NCBI RefSeq assembly: GCF_013760845.1
Contig: NZ_JACDUU010000001.1
Coordinates: 186,001-250,000 of the forward strand
Source: [Anoxybacillus] calidus
GTDB lineage: Bacteria > Bacillota > Bacilli > Bacillales > Anoxybacillaceae
Reading direction: 5' to 3'
DNA: 64,000 bases
The notes under the pieces are model-generated. The model was not told where the DNA came from, ran no database searches, and was given only the letters and a program-made list of their open reading frames with translations. Each line of letters starts with the position of its first letter. The first letter of the stretch is position 1. The position numbers and the translations under genes are program-made. Below are positions 19,358-27,148 of this stretch, in pieces.

Positions 19358-19368
19358 TCGGCTTTTTG
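19344..19368 (+). terminator. Terminator after serine recombinase
   Basis: AGCCGGC / GTCGGCT around a TAATTA loop, followed by TTTTT. It overlaps the stop codon. Its loop sequence is the same as in the terminator at 21580. Confidence 0.82.
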
Positions 19369-19490
19369 TGTTGCTGTACGCCTACCCGCACACCCCCCAA
19401 GCCCCTTTTTTCTTTTCCGCGTCTGGTGCCCGAAAAATCCGCGCAATTTTTAAAAACTCGGACTTTAACGAACTAAAGTAAAACGCCTGC

Positions 19491-19688
19491 CTAGCGTTGG
19501 CAAGCGTATTTCTTGCGGGCTTCCTCGTATTGTTTTATTAACTTCATAACCACGTTGCGAATACGTGAATTCCAACATTCGCGACAATATGTATTAATAT
19601 TGCTTCCATCGATGCAAATATCGATAAGCTCAGATTTTGGAAAACGTTCTACGCAGTAGTCGCAAAGATCAGTCGTCTCGGTCGTCAT
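19491..19688 (-). CDS. Small zinc-ribbon-like protein
   Basis: 65 aa on the minus strand. The ATG at 19688 has GGAGGGG upstream; longer in-frame extension is unlikely. CDYC at the N-terminus and CREC near residue 37 form a CxxC...CxxC pattern typical of a zinc ribbon. The C-terminal third is basic and helical. A near-consensus LexA box lies 26-39 bp upstream of the start, so it may belong to the SOS response of the element. No family is recognised. Confidence 0.62.
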   Translation of the reverse strand: MTTETTDLCDYCVERFPKSELIDICIDGSNINTYCRECWNSRIRNVVMKLIKQYEEARKKYACQR

Positions 19689-19713
19689 TCGAATCCCCTC
19701 CGTTAACAAAATA

Positions 19714-19727
19714 CGAATATATGTTCG
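19714..19727 (-). promoter_or_regulatory. LexA (SOS) box upstream of zinc-ribbon gene
   Basis: CGAATATATGTTCG differs from the Bacillus consensus dyad CGAACATATGTTCG at one base. It lies upstream of the minus-strand gene at 19688. Confidence 0.65.
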
Positions 19728-19881
19728 TGTTATAACCGGAAATTTTACCGCCTGCAAGCCCGCAAGTGGTTCAATATCAATAAACGTTAGGCTCCTGTTT
19801 AAATCACAATAACCGCATGTTCTTTTGGCGAACTATATAAAAATTTTCACATATGTTACTTGCTTTTTTATCAAAAATATA

Positions 19882-19914
19882 GGAACATATATTCGTAAAC
19901 AAAACATATGTTCG
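19882..19914 (+). promoter_or_regulatory. Tandem LexA (SOS) boxes of the polymerase operon
   Basis: GGAACATATATTCG (19882-19895) and AAAACATATGTTCG (19901-19914) each match the dyad CGAACATATGTTCG at 12 of 14 bases. They lie 28-60 bp before the UvrX-like gene. SOS control of such polymerases is known in Bacillus prophages. Confidence 0.72.
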
Positions 19915-19942
19915 TTATTTTGCGAAGGGGTGTGTAAGTCCA

Positions 19943-21199
19943 ATGCTGTTTGACGTGTCTCTTCTTCCTAAAAACAATATATTATGTGTTGATATGAAAA
20001 GTTTTTATGCTAGTTGTGAGTGTGTAGATCATGGGTTAGACCCGCTCAATGACTACGTGGTAGTTGTAGCTGACAAAAACCGAAGTGGAAGCGTTGTTCT
20101 TGCTGCATCCCCTAAAATGAAAAGTGATTATGGTATCAAAACGGGAAGTCGTCTATTTGAAGTACCTCGACACCGTCGAATTCACATCTTTAATGCCCGA
20201 ATGAAACGATATTTAGAAGTAAGCGTTCAGATTACGGAGCTCTTTCTCTCGTTTGTTCCCTTTGAAGCGATTTTAACGTATAGTGTCGATGAAAGTTGGC
20301 TTACCTTGAACGGTACTGAAAAACTACATGGCACACCAAGAGAAGCAGCTCAAAAAATTCGTCGCACGATATGGAAGCAATTTGGGTTACCTTCTTGTAT
20401 TGGAATTGGACCCAATCGTTTTATCAGCAAAGTCGTATTAGATGTATATGCCAAGCAGCAGGGAATTGCGGATTGTACATATGAAGAAGTCCCGCAAAAA
20501 CTATGGCCGATTCCGTTGCGTAAGATATGGGGTATCGGTACAAAAATGGAACAACATCTCAATAACCTGGGAATGTATACCCTTGGGGACGTAGCCAACA
20601 GTTCCCTTGAACGTTTACGCAGTCGATTCGGTGTCATGGGAGAACAATTGTATTATCATGCCTGGGGGATTGATTTGAGTCCTGCCTTCGTGGAAGCGAA
20701 CGACTTACCTCAAAAAAGCATCGGAAAAGGCGTAACTTTACTGCGTGATTATTGGAGAGAGAACGAAATTCTGACAGTTGTGTTGGAACTTTGTGAGGAA
20801 GTGGCTAAACGAGCTAGGCAACTCGGAAAAGTAGGGCGTACAGTTTCGTTTGGTGTACGATATTCTCATTACGAGAAAGGGGGATTTCATCAATCTGTCA
20901 CGCTCGATACAGGAACCAATTTAACCATGGAGTTATATCGGGTCTGTAAGCGGATTTTCAAAAAGTTTTATGACGGGCGCAGTGTTCGCATGATTCATGT
21001 ATCGCTCTCGAATTTAATGAATGAAGAAAGCGTTCAACTGTCTTTATTCGAAAATAGAGAAAAAGAACGAACTCTTGCAAAGGCGATGGATGAAATTCGA
21101 GACAAATTTGGTCCCAATGCACTTCTACGAGCCGTGAGTTATACATCGGGAAGTCTTGCCCGCATCCGAAATGGCTATATAGGAGGGCACAAAGCATGA
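19943..21199 (+). CDS. uvrX: Y-family DNA polymerase, UvrX/YqjW-like
   Basis: 418 aa. It contains the Y-family palm motifs CVDMKSFYASCE (metal-binding D17) and YSVDESWL (near 118), a helix-hairpin-helix region (WGIGTKMEQHLNNLG) and a little-finger domain. It is related to UvrX of SPbeta and YqjW of B. subtilis, error-prone lesion-bypass polymerases. Tandem LexA boxes precede it, and a YolD-like gene overlaps its stop codon by 4 nt. Such pairs are common cargo of Bacillus prophages and ICEs and may raise host mutation or damage tolerance. Confidence 0.92.
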   Translation: MLFDVSLLPKNNILCVDMKSFYASCECVDHGLDPLNDYVVVVADKNRSGSVVLAASPKMKSDYGIKTGSRLFEVPRHRRIHIFNARMKRYLEVSVQITELFLSFVPFEAILTYSVDESWLTLNGTEKLHGTPREAAQKIRRTIWKQFGLPSCIGIGPNRFISKVVLDVYAKQQGIADCTYEEVPQKLWPIPLRKIWGIGTKMEQHLNNLGMYTLGDVANSSLERLRSRFGVMGEQLYYHAWGIDLSPAFVEANDLPQKSIGKGVTLLRDYWRENEILTVVLELCEEVAKRARQLGKVGRTVSFGVRYSHYEKGGFHQSVTLDTGTNLTMELYRVCKRIFKKFYDGRSVRMIHVSLSNLMNEESVQLSLFENREKERTLAKAMDEIRDKFGPNALLRAVSYTSGSLARIRNGYIGGHKA

Positions 21200-21543
21200 A
21201 TTATCGAGATAGAGGGATTATTAAATTCTCGCCATTTTTAATGCCTGAACATCGTGATATGTTAGCTGAACTACGGGAACAAGAAGATGATGTGGCACTA
21301 TCATATCATGACGATCAACGTTATGAGGAATGGAATTCGATCATCCTTAAAGCAATGGAGTTCGCTTTATATCTTCGAATCCAATACATACAAAATCATC
21401 GTTTTCAAAGCGTAATTGGTCGTGTACATTATTACGATGAGGTGAACCGTCACTTGCGATTGAAAGAGAAAGGGCAGTGCAAATTTTGCTACATTCCTCT
21501 TGCAAATATTCAATCCATAGAAATAGCGGAAGTTTCTCGGTGA
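21196..21543 (+). CDS. yolD: YolD-like protein (UvrX partner)
   Basis: 115 aa. ATGA overlap with the polymerase stop codon shows coupling. The N-terminus NYRDRGIIKFSPFLMPEH and the C-terminal YYDEVNRHLRLK...IPLANI segment are typical of the YolD family, which accompanies UvrX-type polymerases and is thought to be a UmuD-like accessory factor. No catalytic residues are known. SOS control is expected from the shared promoter. Confidence 0.88.
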   Translation: MNYRDRGIIKFSPFLMPEHRDMLAELREQEDDVALSYHDDQRYEEWNSIILKAMEFALYLRIQYIQNHRFQSVIGRVHYYDEVNRHLRLKEKGQCKFCYIPLANIQSIEIAEVSR

Positions 21544-21579
21544 TCAATGCCGAGCGAACAGGAAAAGTAAGATAGTTTC

Positions 21580-21606
21580 AGTCGACTAATTAGTCGACTC
21601 TTTTTT
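21580..21606 (+). terminator. Terminator after the uvrX-yolD operon
   Basis: AGTCGAC / GTCGACT around TAATTA form a perfect stem, followed by C and six T residues. Confidence 0.85.
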
Positions 21607-21696
21607 GTTTGCACTGACCTCTCAAACGAATACCTTTTCCCTCTTCTGCCGCTCTTAATTACTCAACCCCAGCGTAAAAATTTTGTGTCATCGAGG

Positions 21697-21855
21697 TTAA
21701 ATGTCGGGCTCCGATTTATCCAAGCGTCTAATCACGTCTTTCAGCGCATTAACCGCATGTTCTTTCGTATAACAATCGTCATACATAAGCGAATTAACAA
21801 CGCGCAGCAGGCGCAGTTTCAGTTCGACGATGGTTTCTTTTTCGAGCGTTTTCAC
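21697..21855 (-). CDS. Small helical protein downstream of DUF559-like gene
   Basis: 52 aa on the minus strand. Its GTG start overlaps the upstream TGA stop (GTGA at 21852-21855) and GAGGAGG lies just before, so translation is coupled. The peptide begins VKTLEKETIVELKLRLLRVV and ends KDVIRRLDKSEPDI. It is amphipathic and helical, with no known family. The tight coupling to a nuclease-like protein suggests a partner role. Confidence 0.6.
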   Translation of the reverse strand: MKTLEKETIVELKLRLLRVVNSLMYDDCYTKEHAVNALKDVIRRLDKSEPDI

Positions 21856-22271
21856 CCGTTAACCTCCTCTTCAATTCTCTCAATAACCGCCGATAAATCT
21901 TGATATATCATGCGCCCACTAAACCGCAGTACACGCCAGCCATTTTTGCGCAAATAAGCGTCTTTACGGCGGTCGTGCGCTCGTTGCTTAGGCGTCGAGT
22001 GATACGCTCGGCCGTCGCACTCGATGGCGATTTTATACGTCGGTAGCGCTAAATCTATGCGATATTTACCGCAAGGGACTTGCGTTTTCACGTAATAACC
22101 CTGTATTCGAAGCGTATCATAAAGGCGGCGTTCAATCGGACTTTCACATTTTAAGCGTTCCCGGTCAATTAAGTCCGTTTGTGGGCGCGGTCGCCTTAAA
22201 TCGAGTACAAAGAAGACGATACCGACGAGAATTAGTCCGAAAAATACAACATAGCTAACCATATACATCAC
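21852..22271 (-). CDS. Membrane-anchored DUF559/Vsr-like endonuclease
   Basis: 139 aa on the minus strand. A single N-terminal membrane helix (about 4-23) is followed by a domain with ESPIERRLYDTL, a YRIDLALP segment and IAIECDGRAYH, the D...ExK-type layout of the DUF559/very-short-patch repair endonuclease fold. The WRVLRFSGRMI stretch is also typical. It is coupled on both sides (GTGA overlaps). Attachment of such a nuclease to the membrane is unusual; a role in DNA exclusion or uptake control is only inferred. Confidence 0.7.
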   Translation of the reverse strand: MMYMVSYVVFFGLILVGIVFFVLDLRRPRPQTDLIDRERLKCESPIERRLYDTLRIQGYYVKTQVPCGKYRIDLALPTYKIAIECDGRAYHSTPKQRAHDRRKDAYLRKNGWRVLRFSGRMIYQDLSAVIERIEEEVNG

Positions 22272-22498
22272 ATATTGAAAAAGTCGTCTGGTACGTTTTT
22301 ACCGAGTTGCTTTAGCGCCTTTTTAACGCTGGCTATCGTAGAGTGCTTTGGGCGGTATGAATCATCGTTACATAGCTTTGAAATAGTACCGCGACTTAAC
22401 TTCGATCTTCTTTCCAGCTCTAACTGCGTAATTCCCTCATTATCGAGCCACTTACCGAATTTACTTCGCTTCTTTCCGAGACCTAACCAATTAAACAT
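22268..22498 (-). CDS. XRE-type HTH regulator
   Basis: 76 aa from the ATG at 22498 with GGAGG 8 nt upstream; the frame extends to 22540 but lacks a ribosome site there. Basic N-terminus FNWLGLGKKRSKFGKWL, then an HTH (ITQLELERRSKLSRGTISKL). First gene of a coupled minus-strand trio with the DUF559-like protein and the 52-aa protein, and it probably regulates them. Confidence 0.75.
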   Translation of the reverse strand: MFNWLGLGKKRSKFGKWLDNEGITQLELERRSKLSRGTISKLCNDDSYRPKHSTIASVKKALKQLGKNVPDDFFNM

Positions 22499-22821
22499 CG
22501 TTATAACCTCCTTCGGTACCATTCTTGTCCGAAGTGTCATTTTTTAAACCTCATGCAAAAAAGTGACAACTTGGACAAACGGTATCGCATAGGCTATAAC
22601 ACAAAGCAACCAACGTAGCTACAAACGTCAGTAATCGCTAGTTCGGCATCTTCGGGAGGTGAACATCAACAAAAGTAGCGGACAACAAGGTTAGTACGAT
22701 GGCGACATTGTTGCGACAAAAGCAACAACAAACGTATATAAAACTTTTGTTTTCGGCAAGTAAACGTTGAAATTATGCGATTTTAAAAAGCTGTTTAAAT
22801 AGGGAATAAGAGGTGAGCGAA
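22499..22821 (+). other. Divergent 323-bp interval before the FtsK operon
   Basis: No gene is called. A possible promoter is TTGGAC (near 22573), 18 nt, TATAAC. GTTGCGACAAAAGCAAC near 22710-22727 forms a small hairpin. Position directly before the ATPase and replication-relaxation genes makes it a place to look for an oriT or replication origin, but no known nic motif was recognised. Confidence 0.4.
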
Positions 22822-23154
22822 TTGTTCCATAAAAACAGAATAGAGACGATTCCTTTCCGTGAGTTCATGGCCGGCAACCATCGCACGCAAAAGGAAGCGT
22901 CTCCTAGTAAAGATATATACGTTTATTCCGGTTTTTTACCAACAATCACGCCTCAAAATTTATTTCCAATACATGACCCCGGGTTTGCTTTATTTCTCGC
23001 TGGAGTCGGCTTAATTGCTGGCGCTACTTTTTTCGAACGATTTACCGCCCGAAGCGGTATGTTTGAATTATCGGAAACAATCGAGGTAATAGGTCGTTTT
23101 CTATTTCCGGTTATCGCTTATGGCTCCGTATTTTGGTTTCTATTCTCGCTATAA
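22822..23154 (+). CDS. Two-helix membrane protein in FtsK operon
   Basis: 110 aa from a TTG start placed by AGAGGTGAG (22809-22817); GTG at 22813 is the alternative. Two hydrophobic segments (about 53-72 and 88-108) follow a polar N-terminus. It precedes the FtsK-like gene by 13 bp. In conjugative and mobilizable elements a small membrane protein often accompanies the ATPase. No family is recognised. Confidence 0.65.
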   Translation: MFHKNRIETIPFREFMAGNHRTQKEASPSKDIYVYSGFLPTITPQNLFPIHDPGFALFLAGVGLIAGATFFERFTARSGMFELSETIEVIGRFLFPVIAYGSVFWFLFSL

Positions 23155-23167
23155 CGAGGTGAGTTTT

Positions 23168-24337
23168 ATGCGTAAGATGATTGAATTTATTGCTCGCCAG
23201 CGGGCTAAATCGCGGCTTAAACGTGCGTTTTACCATGCCGGGCTATATGTCAGCCGAAAAACAGGCGACAAGGAAATCAAAGTATTTCCGCGTATTAAGT
23301 CTGTTATGGACGATGGCAAAAAGCTGGTTTACCAATTTTCGCTTGTTACAGGCATTGACCCGAAAGAAGTAAGTAAGCGCGAGTACATTTTTCAACAAAT
23401 TTTCGGCAACAATATCGAGGTTGACGGCGATCACAAGCATTTCACGTTGACCGTTTACCGCAAGACATTCCCGAAAGAGTTGAAATATGATTATGACGCT
23501 ATTTTGCCGATAATAATGGGGTTGAACTTACCGATAGTAGCAGGGATGGATAGACACGGTCAATGGCACGTTTTCGACGCAATCAATGAGCCGGGGCTTC
23601 TCATATCGGGTGAACCAGGAGCCGGAAAAAGCTCACAAGTCCGCAGCATCATATCCACCTTAATCCAATACAAGAAACCTCACGAATTAGAAATTTACCT
23701 CGGCGACCTCAAGATGAGCGAATTTCACCTTTTCTACGATATTGAACACGTTAAAAGCGTCTGTATTTATCCCGAAGACTTACGAAAAATGCTTATGTAC
23801 TTGGCCGAAGAAATGAAGCGTAGAGGGGAGTTGTTAAATAAATACCGTGTGACGCACGTTAACAAGCTACCGGAATCCGAAAAGGTGCCGTATATCCTTA
23901 TCTGTATCGACGAATTTGTAATGATTATGGACGACAACCACATGAAATCAATGCTAATCCAATTAGTAGCGCTAGGTCGTGCGTTGGGCATGGTTTGCGT
24001 CCTTAGCTTACAGCGCCCGAGCCACGATATATTGGACACGAAAATTCGGAGTTGTCTAACCGTCCGCATGGGCTTTCGTGTTAGCGACTTTTCCAACGCC
24101 AAAATAAACGGGACGCCTGGCGCCGAGAAAATCGCCAAAGAAACACCAGGCCGTTTCCTTCTTAAACGAAGCGATATAACGGAGCTACAAGCGCCATTTC
24201 TTGACGAGAAGCACGCCGAAAAGATTCTTGAGCGTTATAAATCTACCGAGTGGAAAAATCGTTTTGCAGGTGATTCTAATCCGTCTATCCCATCGAATGA
24301 GCCTGTTATTTTTAACATGTTAGAGGAGGAGCAATAA
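23168..24337 (+). CDS. FtsK/SpoIIIE-type DNA translocase ATPase
   Basis: 389 aa from the ATG at 23168 (GAGGTGAG upstream). Walker A GEPGAGKS spans 148-155 and Walker B LICIDEF is near 242. LSLQRPSHDILDTKIRSCL and the following arginine-rich segment match FtsK-family sensors. No membrane segment is seen, so it may use the upstream two-helix protein as anchor. Such ATPases act as coupling proteins in mobile elements. The stop codon overlaps the next start by 1 nt. Confidence 0.9.
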   Translation: MRKMIEFIARQRAKSRLKRAFYHAGLYVSRKTGDKEIKVFPRIKSVMDDGKKLVYQFSLVTGIDPKEVSKREYIFQQIFGNNIEVDGDHKHFTLTVYRKTFPKELKYDYDAILPIIMGLNLPIVAGMDRHGQWHVFDAINEPGLLISGEPGAGKSSQVRSIISTLIQYKKPHELEIYLGDLKMSEFHLFYDIEHVKSVCIYPEDLRKMLMYLAEEMKRRGELLNKYRVTHVNKLPESEKVPYILICIDEFVMIMDDNHMKSMLIQLVALGRALGMVCVLSLQRPSHDILDTKIRSCLTVRMGFRVSDFSNAKINGTPGAEKIAKETPGRFLLKRSDITELQAPFLDEKHAEKILERYKSTEWKNRFAGDSNPSIPSNEPVIFNMLEEEQ

Positions 24338-25008
24338 TGAGAAAACGCGACAAGGACATTGTGCAAGCCGTTGAGAAATTCCGTTGTTTAACACGCGATC
24401 AAATCGCCGCGATGTTTTATTCCCACACGAAAAATCCGACCACGAACTGTAACTACGCCCTCAAGCGATTGCGCGACCGTGGTTATATTGCCGCCGACAC
24501 TAACCGCACACCTTACGTTTACTTTCCGTCGCAATCCAAGCTCAAAAAGGACGGTCAAAAAGTCGAGCATTTCCTAAAGATAGCCGATTTTTACCTCGAT
24601 TTATTACGTAACGGTTGGAAAATCCGTCAGTTTGACATTGAGCCGAGATATGAAGGCGCAGACGTCCGCCCCGATATTTTCACGATTGCTAACGGTTCGC
24701 CATTTTTCGTTGAAATACAAAATAGCGTTTACTCAACGCAAGTAATGGCGAAGAAAATCAAGCTATACGAACGGTTTTATGATTCCGGTTATTGGCGCTC
24801 TTTCGATTGGCAACCGGCTGACCGTGCGATTTTTCCTTTCGTTTGGATTGTCGGTGAAAATACGTACAAAGTGACGAGCGATAGATTCCGGATTGTACAA
24901 TCGAAGGACGTTGCGGACTTAATGCGACAGGTTAAGCCGAAAAGGCCAGCGTACGAGCCTGTTAAACAGTCGATGTATAGCGGACAAATTAAAATTAATA
25001 TCGGATAA
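24337..25008 (+). CDS. Replication-relaxation family protein
   Basis: 223 aa. An N-terminal winged helix (about 5-70, KFRCLTRDQIAAMFY) and a C-terminal restriction-endonuclease-like core (PDIFTIANGSPFFVEIQNS) match the replication-relaxation family found with FtsK proteins in Gram-positive mobile elements. It is thought to be needed for plasmid replication or DNA processing. The PD...ExQ pattern in the core replaces the usual ExK, so nuclease activity is uncertain. Confidence 0.8.
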   Translation: MRKRDKDIVQAVEKFRCLTRDQIAAMFYSHTKNPTTNCNYALKRLRDRGYIAADTNRTPYVYFPSQSKLKKDGQKVEHFLKIADFYLDLLRNGWKIRQFDIEPRYEGADVRPDIFTIANGSPFFVEIQNSVYSTQVMAKKIKLYERFYDSGYWRSFDWQPADRAIFPFVWIVGENTYKVTSDRFRIVQSKDVADLMRQVKPKRPAYEPVKQSMYSGQIKINIG

Positions 25009-25010
25009 AT

Positions 25011-25046
25011 AAAAATGCGGCTCGTTTTGTTACGAGTCGCTTTTAG
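25011..25046. terminator. Bidirectional terminator between convergent genes
   Basis: GCGGCTCGT / ACGAGTCGC stem flanked by A-run and T-run, so it works for the plus gene ending at 25008 and the minus gene ending at 25049. A near copy lies at 25851-25874. Confidence 0.8.
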
Positions 25047-25048
25047 AT

Positions 25049-25366
25049 TTAATAATATATTTTCCGTTCATTATTTGCCTGACAAATAATCCTTTCAATT
25101 TCTCGGTATTTAATCGCTAATTTTTGATCTCTTTCCATTTGAAATAAAAAGTATTCGATTAAATCCTTGGGTAAATGCCTGTCTTTCATACTTTTAATCA
25201 TGTGCATTTTCGCTAAAGTGCTGTGATGATAAAGAGGAGATTTATCGTTTTCATTCTGTTTGATAAGAAATCGATCAAACTCTCTAAACCAATCTGTTCC
25301 CGTACTACTAGCAATACCTAGACTTTCTATAATTTCGCTCTTTTTAAGAAATTCTCTAACAAACAC
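25049..25366 (-). CDS. MerR-like HTH protein
   Basis: 105 aa on the minus strand from a GTG start with GGAGG upstream. The N-terminus FLKKSEIIESLGIASSTGTDW followed by FREFDRFLI resembles a MerR-type winged helix as found in plasmid and phage regulators. The C-terminus is helical and rich in Lys and Glu. It is divergent from the degraded DUF3102 gene. Function is unassigned beyond DNA binding. Confidence 0.55.
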   Translation of the reverse strand: MFVREFLKKSEIIESLGIASSTGTDWFREFDRFLIKQNENDKSPLYHHSTLAKMHMIKSMKDRHLPKDLIEYFLFQMERDQKLAIKYREIERIICQANNERKIYY

Positions 25367-25374
25367 CGTAATAA

Positions 25375-25932
25375 CCTCCTTTTATATGGTATTATTTACA
25401 GTTTTTTATCCGGATAGTCATCGAAATTAATTCGTACAAACAAATCGCGGGGCAAGCAATATTCGAGATAGGTCGACGGTTGAAGCACGTTAAGGAAAAA
25501 GATTTGGCACACGGGCAATTCGGTAAATGGCTCGATAGTATTGGTATCGCTAGAAGAAACGCCCAAGCACTTATGCAAGCGTACGAGCAATTTGGAAATA
25601 CGCAGACGTCTGCGTATTTATCCTTCGGAAAAGTAGTCGAAATGCTTTCGCTCCCATCCGACATCGACCGCCAACAATTCCTCGAACAAAAACATACGAT
25701 TCCAAGTACCGGAGAACAAAAGACAGTTGACGAAATGACCGTACGTGAGCTGCGCGAAGTTAAGAAGGCGTTGAAAGAAGAACGCGAGCGACGCGAAAGA
25801 GCGGAACGTGAAGCTGAGGAATTACGAAATAATACTCTGGACATAAAAAAGCGGCTCGTTGCGTTACGGGTCGCTTTCGTGTTTTCGAAAATTTTTCGGG
25901 TTTTTGGGCGCGCATGCATTTTTCGGAGATAA
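25375..25932 (+). pseudogene. DUF3102 gene remnant, truncated at both ends
   Basis: The frame is open from 25375 to 25932. The conserved DUF3102 segment INSYKQ...[15 protein letters not shown] begins near 25426, before the first possible start codon (TTG 25480), with no ribosome site. At the 3' end the frame runs through a hairpin (GCGGCTCGT / ACGGGTCGC, 25851-25874) nearly identical to the terminator at 25011. DUF3102 proteins are usually longer and are common in conjugative elements. The most likely reading is a broken gene; a rare ATT start at 25426 cannot be excluded. Confidence 0.6.
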
Positions 25933-25967
25933 CTCGAAAAGATATTAATAAAAGGAGGTTTGATTTT

Positions 25968-26087
25968 ATGAATAATGGGCAGAAAGATGTAGATAAATAC
26001 ATAGAGGAACTCAAGGAAAAGGACAGAAACAATTCAAATGACACCGAAGTGATCGAAATTATCAAGTCGATGGGTGACACCGATTAG
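25968..26087 (+). CDS. Small acidic protein of 39 aa
   Basis: ATG at 25968 is preceded by AAAGGAGG with good spacing. The product (MNNGQKDVDKYIEELKEKD at its start) is charged and helical, with no membrane segment and no family recognised. The convergent terminator at 26090 follows the stop directly. It sits next to the repressor gene, which suggests a regulatory or antirepressor-like role without proof. Confidence 0.55.
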   Translation: MNNGQKDVDKYIEELKEKDRNNSNDTEVIEIIKSMGDTD

Positions 26088-26089
26088 CA

Positions 26090-26120
26090 AAGTGAGGTCT
26101 AATCAACCTCACTTTTTTCA
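26090..26120. terminator. Terminator between small ORF and repressor gene
   Basis: AAGTGAGG / CCTCACTT with a 9-nt loop, followed by TTTTTT on the plus strand. The right arm overlaps the 3' end of the minus-strand repressor gene. Confidence 0.75.
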
Positions 26121-26329
26121 TGCACAATTTCAATTAATTCGCTAATATCATCTATTTCAAGCGCGTCAGCAATACGTTCGAGCGTTTCTTTCGTATAGCG
26201 TTTCACTTTATCGTTACATAACTCGCTAATTGCTCGCTCTGTCACCTTAGCCTTTTCCGCAAGTTGTTTTTGTTCGATGTCTCTTTCTTTCAGTATTTCG
26301 CGCAATTTGAGCCTTATTTTTCGCGCCAT
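26099..26329 (-). CDS. Cro/CI-type XRE repressor
   Basis: 76 aa on the minus strand with GGAGGTGTG upstream. HTH helices: EQKQLAEKAKVTERAISEL, then KETLERIADALEID, the standard XRE fold. It is compact, without a C-terminal peptidase domain, so it is not itself LexA-cleavable. Three matching 17-bp operators lie between this gene and the divergent gene at 26475, which makes this the probable immunity or lysogeny repressor of the element. Confidence 0.85.
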   Translation of the reverse strand: MARKIRLKLREILKERDIEQKQLAEKAKVTERAISELCNDKVKRYTKETLERIADALEIDDISELIEIVHEKSEVD

Positions 26330-26370
26330 TCTTCACACCTCCGTTAGTCTTATTATACACCTAAAAAATA

Positions 26371-26450
26371 ATTCCGGGAACCGTAATTTTTTAGTTGACG
26401 ATTCCGCGGGTCGGAATTATAATAGACTTAAAGATTCCGACAGTCGGAAT
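26371..26450. promoter_or_regulatory. Three-operator switch of the repressor
   Basis: Three 17-bp dyads: ATTCCGGGAACCGTAAT (26371-26387), ATTCCGCGGGTCGGAAT (26401-26417) and the perfect ATTCCGACAGTCGGAAT (26434-26450). The second exactly fills the 17-nt spacer between TTGACG (26395-26400) and TATAAT (26418-26423), a near-consensus promoter toward 26475. The first lies over the -35 region of the repressor's own promoter, whose -10 is TATAAT (complement of 26352-26357). The third is centred about 20 bp downstream of the rightward -10. Confidence 0.85.
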
Positions 26451-26474
26451 TAAAATCGAAGGGGAGAGGATAAA

Positions 26475-26777
26475 ATGCGTAAGATTAAGATTGCTTATTA
26501 CTACGAGGACCGTCCATCAAACAGACCGGTGATTGAATACTGCGAAGGATTCCTTATTACCGACAACCTAGCGCTTAGTATCGCAGACGGTAAAGTCGCC
26601 ATTTTAGAGCGGGTCAAGCCTTCCGAAACTTTCCGGGGCTGTTATGAGCCGGACGACGGGGATTATATGCAATTTAATCTCACCGAAGACGTTTATAATC
26701 ACATCATGCGCAACTACGAAAACATGACCGAAATTGAGTTGTTAAACATCGTCGCTAATGGGGTGAGAGTCGCATGA
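26475..26777 (+). CDS. First gene of the repressor-controlled operon, unknown function
   Basis: 100 aa after GGGGAGAGG. The sequence is mixed alpha/beta with acidic patches and no known motif. It is the first gene driven by the operator-controlled promoter at 26395 and overlaps the next gene by 4 nt (ATGA). In lambda-like switches this place is often held by a Cro or early protein, but no HTH is visible here. Confidence 0.7.
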   Translation: MRKIKIAYYYEDRPSNRPVIEYCEGFLITDNLALSIADGKVAILERVKPSETFRGCYEPDDGDYMQFNLTEDVYNHIMRNYENMTEIELLNIVANGVRVA

Positions 26778-27148
26778 GCACTAAAAGCGATTTAATATAC
26801 GAACAACTCCGTAGTTTATATTACCAAGTCACTTCATTTTACAATGAATTAAACAAGTATCAGTCGCAATATGACAAACAAATAAGCGAAATATATCACG
26901 AATTGGAAAGAGTTGAACTGAATCACGTAAACGCTTATGAATATGCGCTAAAATTGCAAGACGTTTTGCGTAAGCGTCGAGTTGTGAAAGACGAGCTGGC
27001 AAGACTGCAACCCGTTCGAAATTACGTTAATGAGACTTTTAACGAATTGCAAAAGCAAATCGATCGCGTGATTAGCAAAAGCAACGAAATAAGAAAATCG
27101 CTGAATGTGACGCTTTCAATTAGCGAAGTGTTGAAGGCTTCGGAATGA
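26774..27148 (+). CDS. Coiled-coil protein in the early operon
   Basis: 124 aa. Heptad-like spacing of hydrophobic residues runs through most of the length (for example EIYHELERVELNHVNAYEY and ELQKQIDRVISKSNEIRKS). ATGA overlap with the previous gene. No family recognised. It may be a scaffold or accessory factor for replication. Confidence 0.65.
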   Translation: MSTKSDLIYEQLRSLYYQVTSFYNELNKYQSQYDKQISEIYHELERVELNHVNAYEYALKLQDVLRKRRVVKDELARLQPVRNYVNETFNELQKQIDRVISKSNEIRKSLNVTLSISEVLKASE

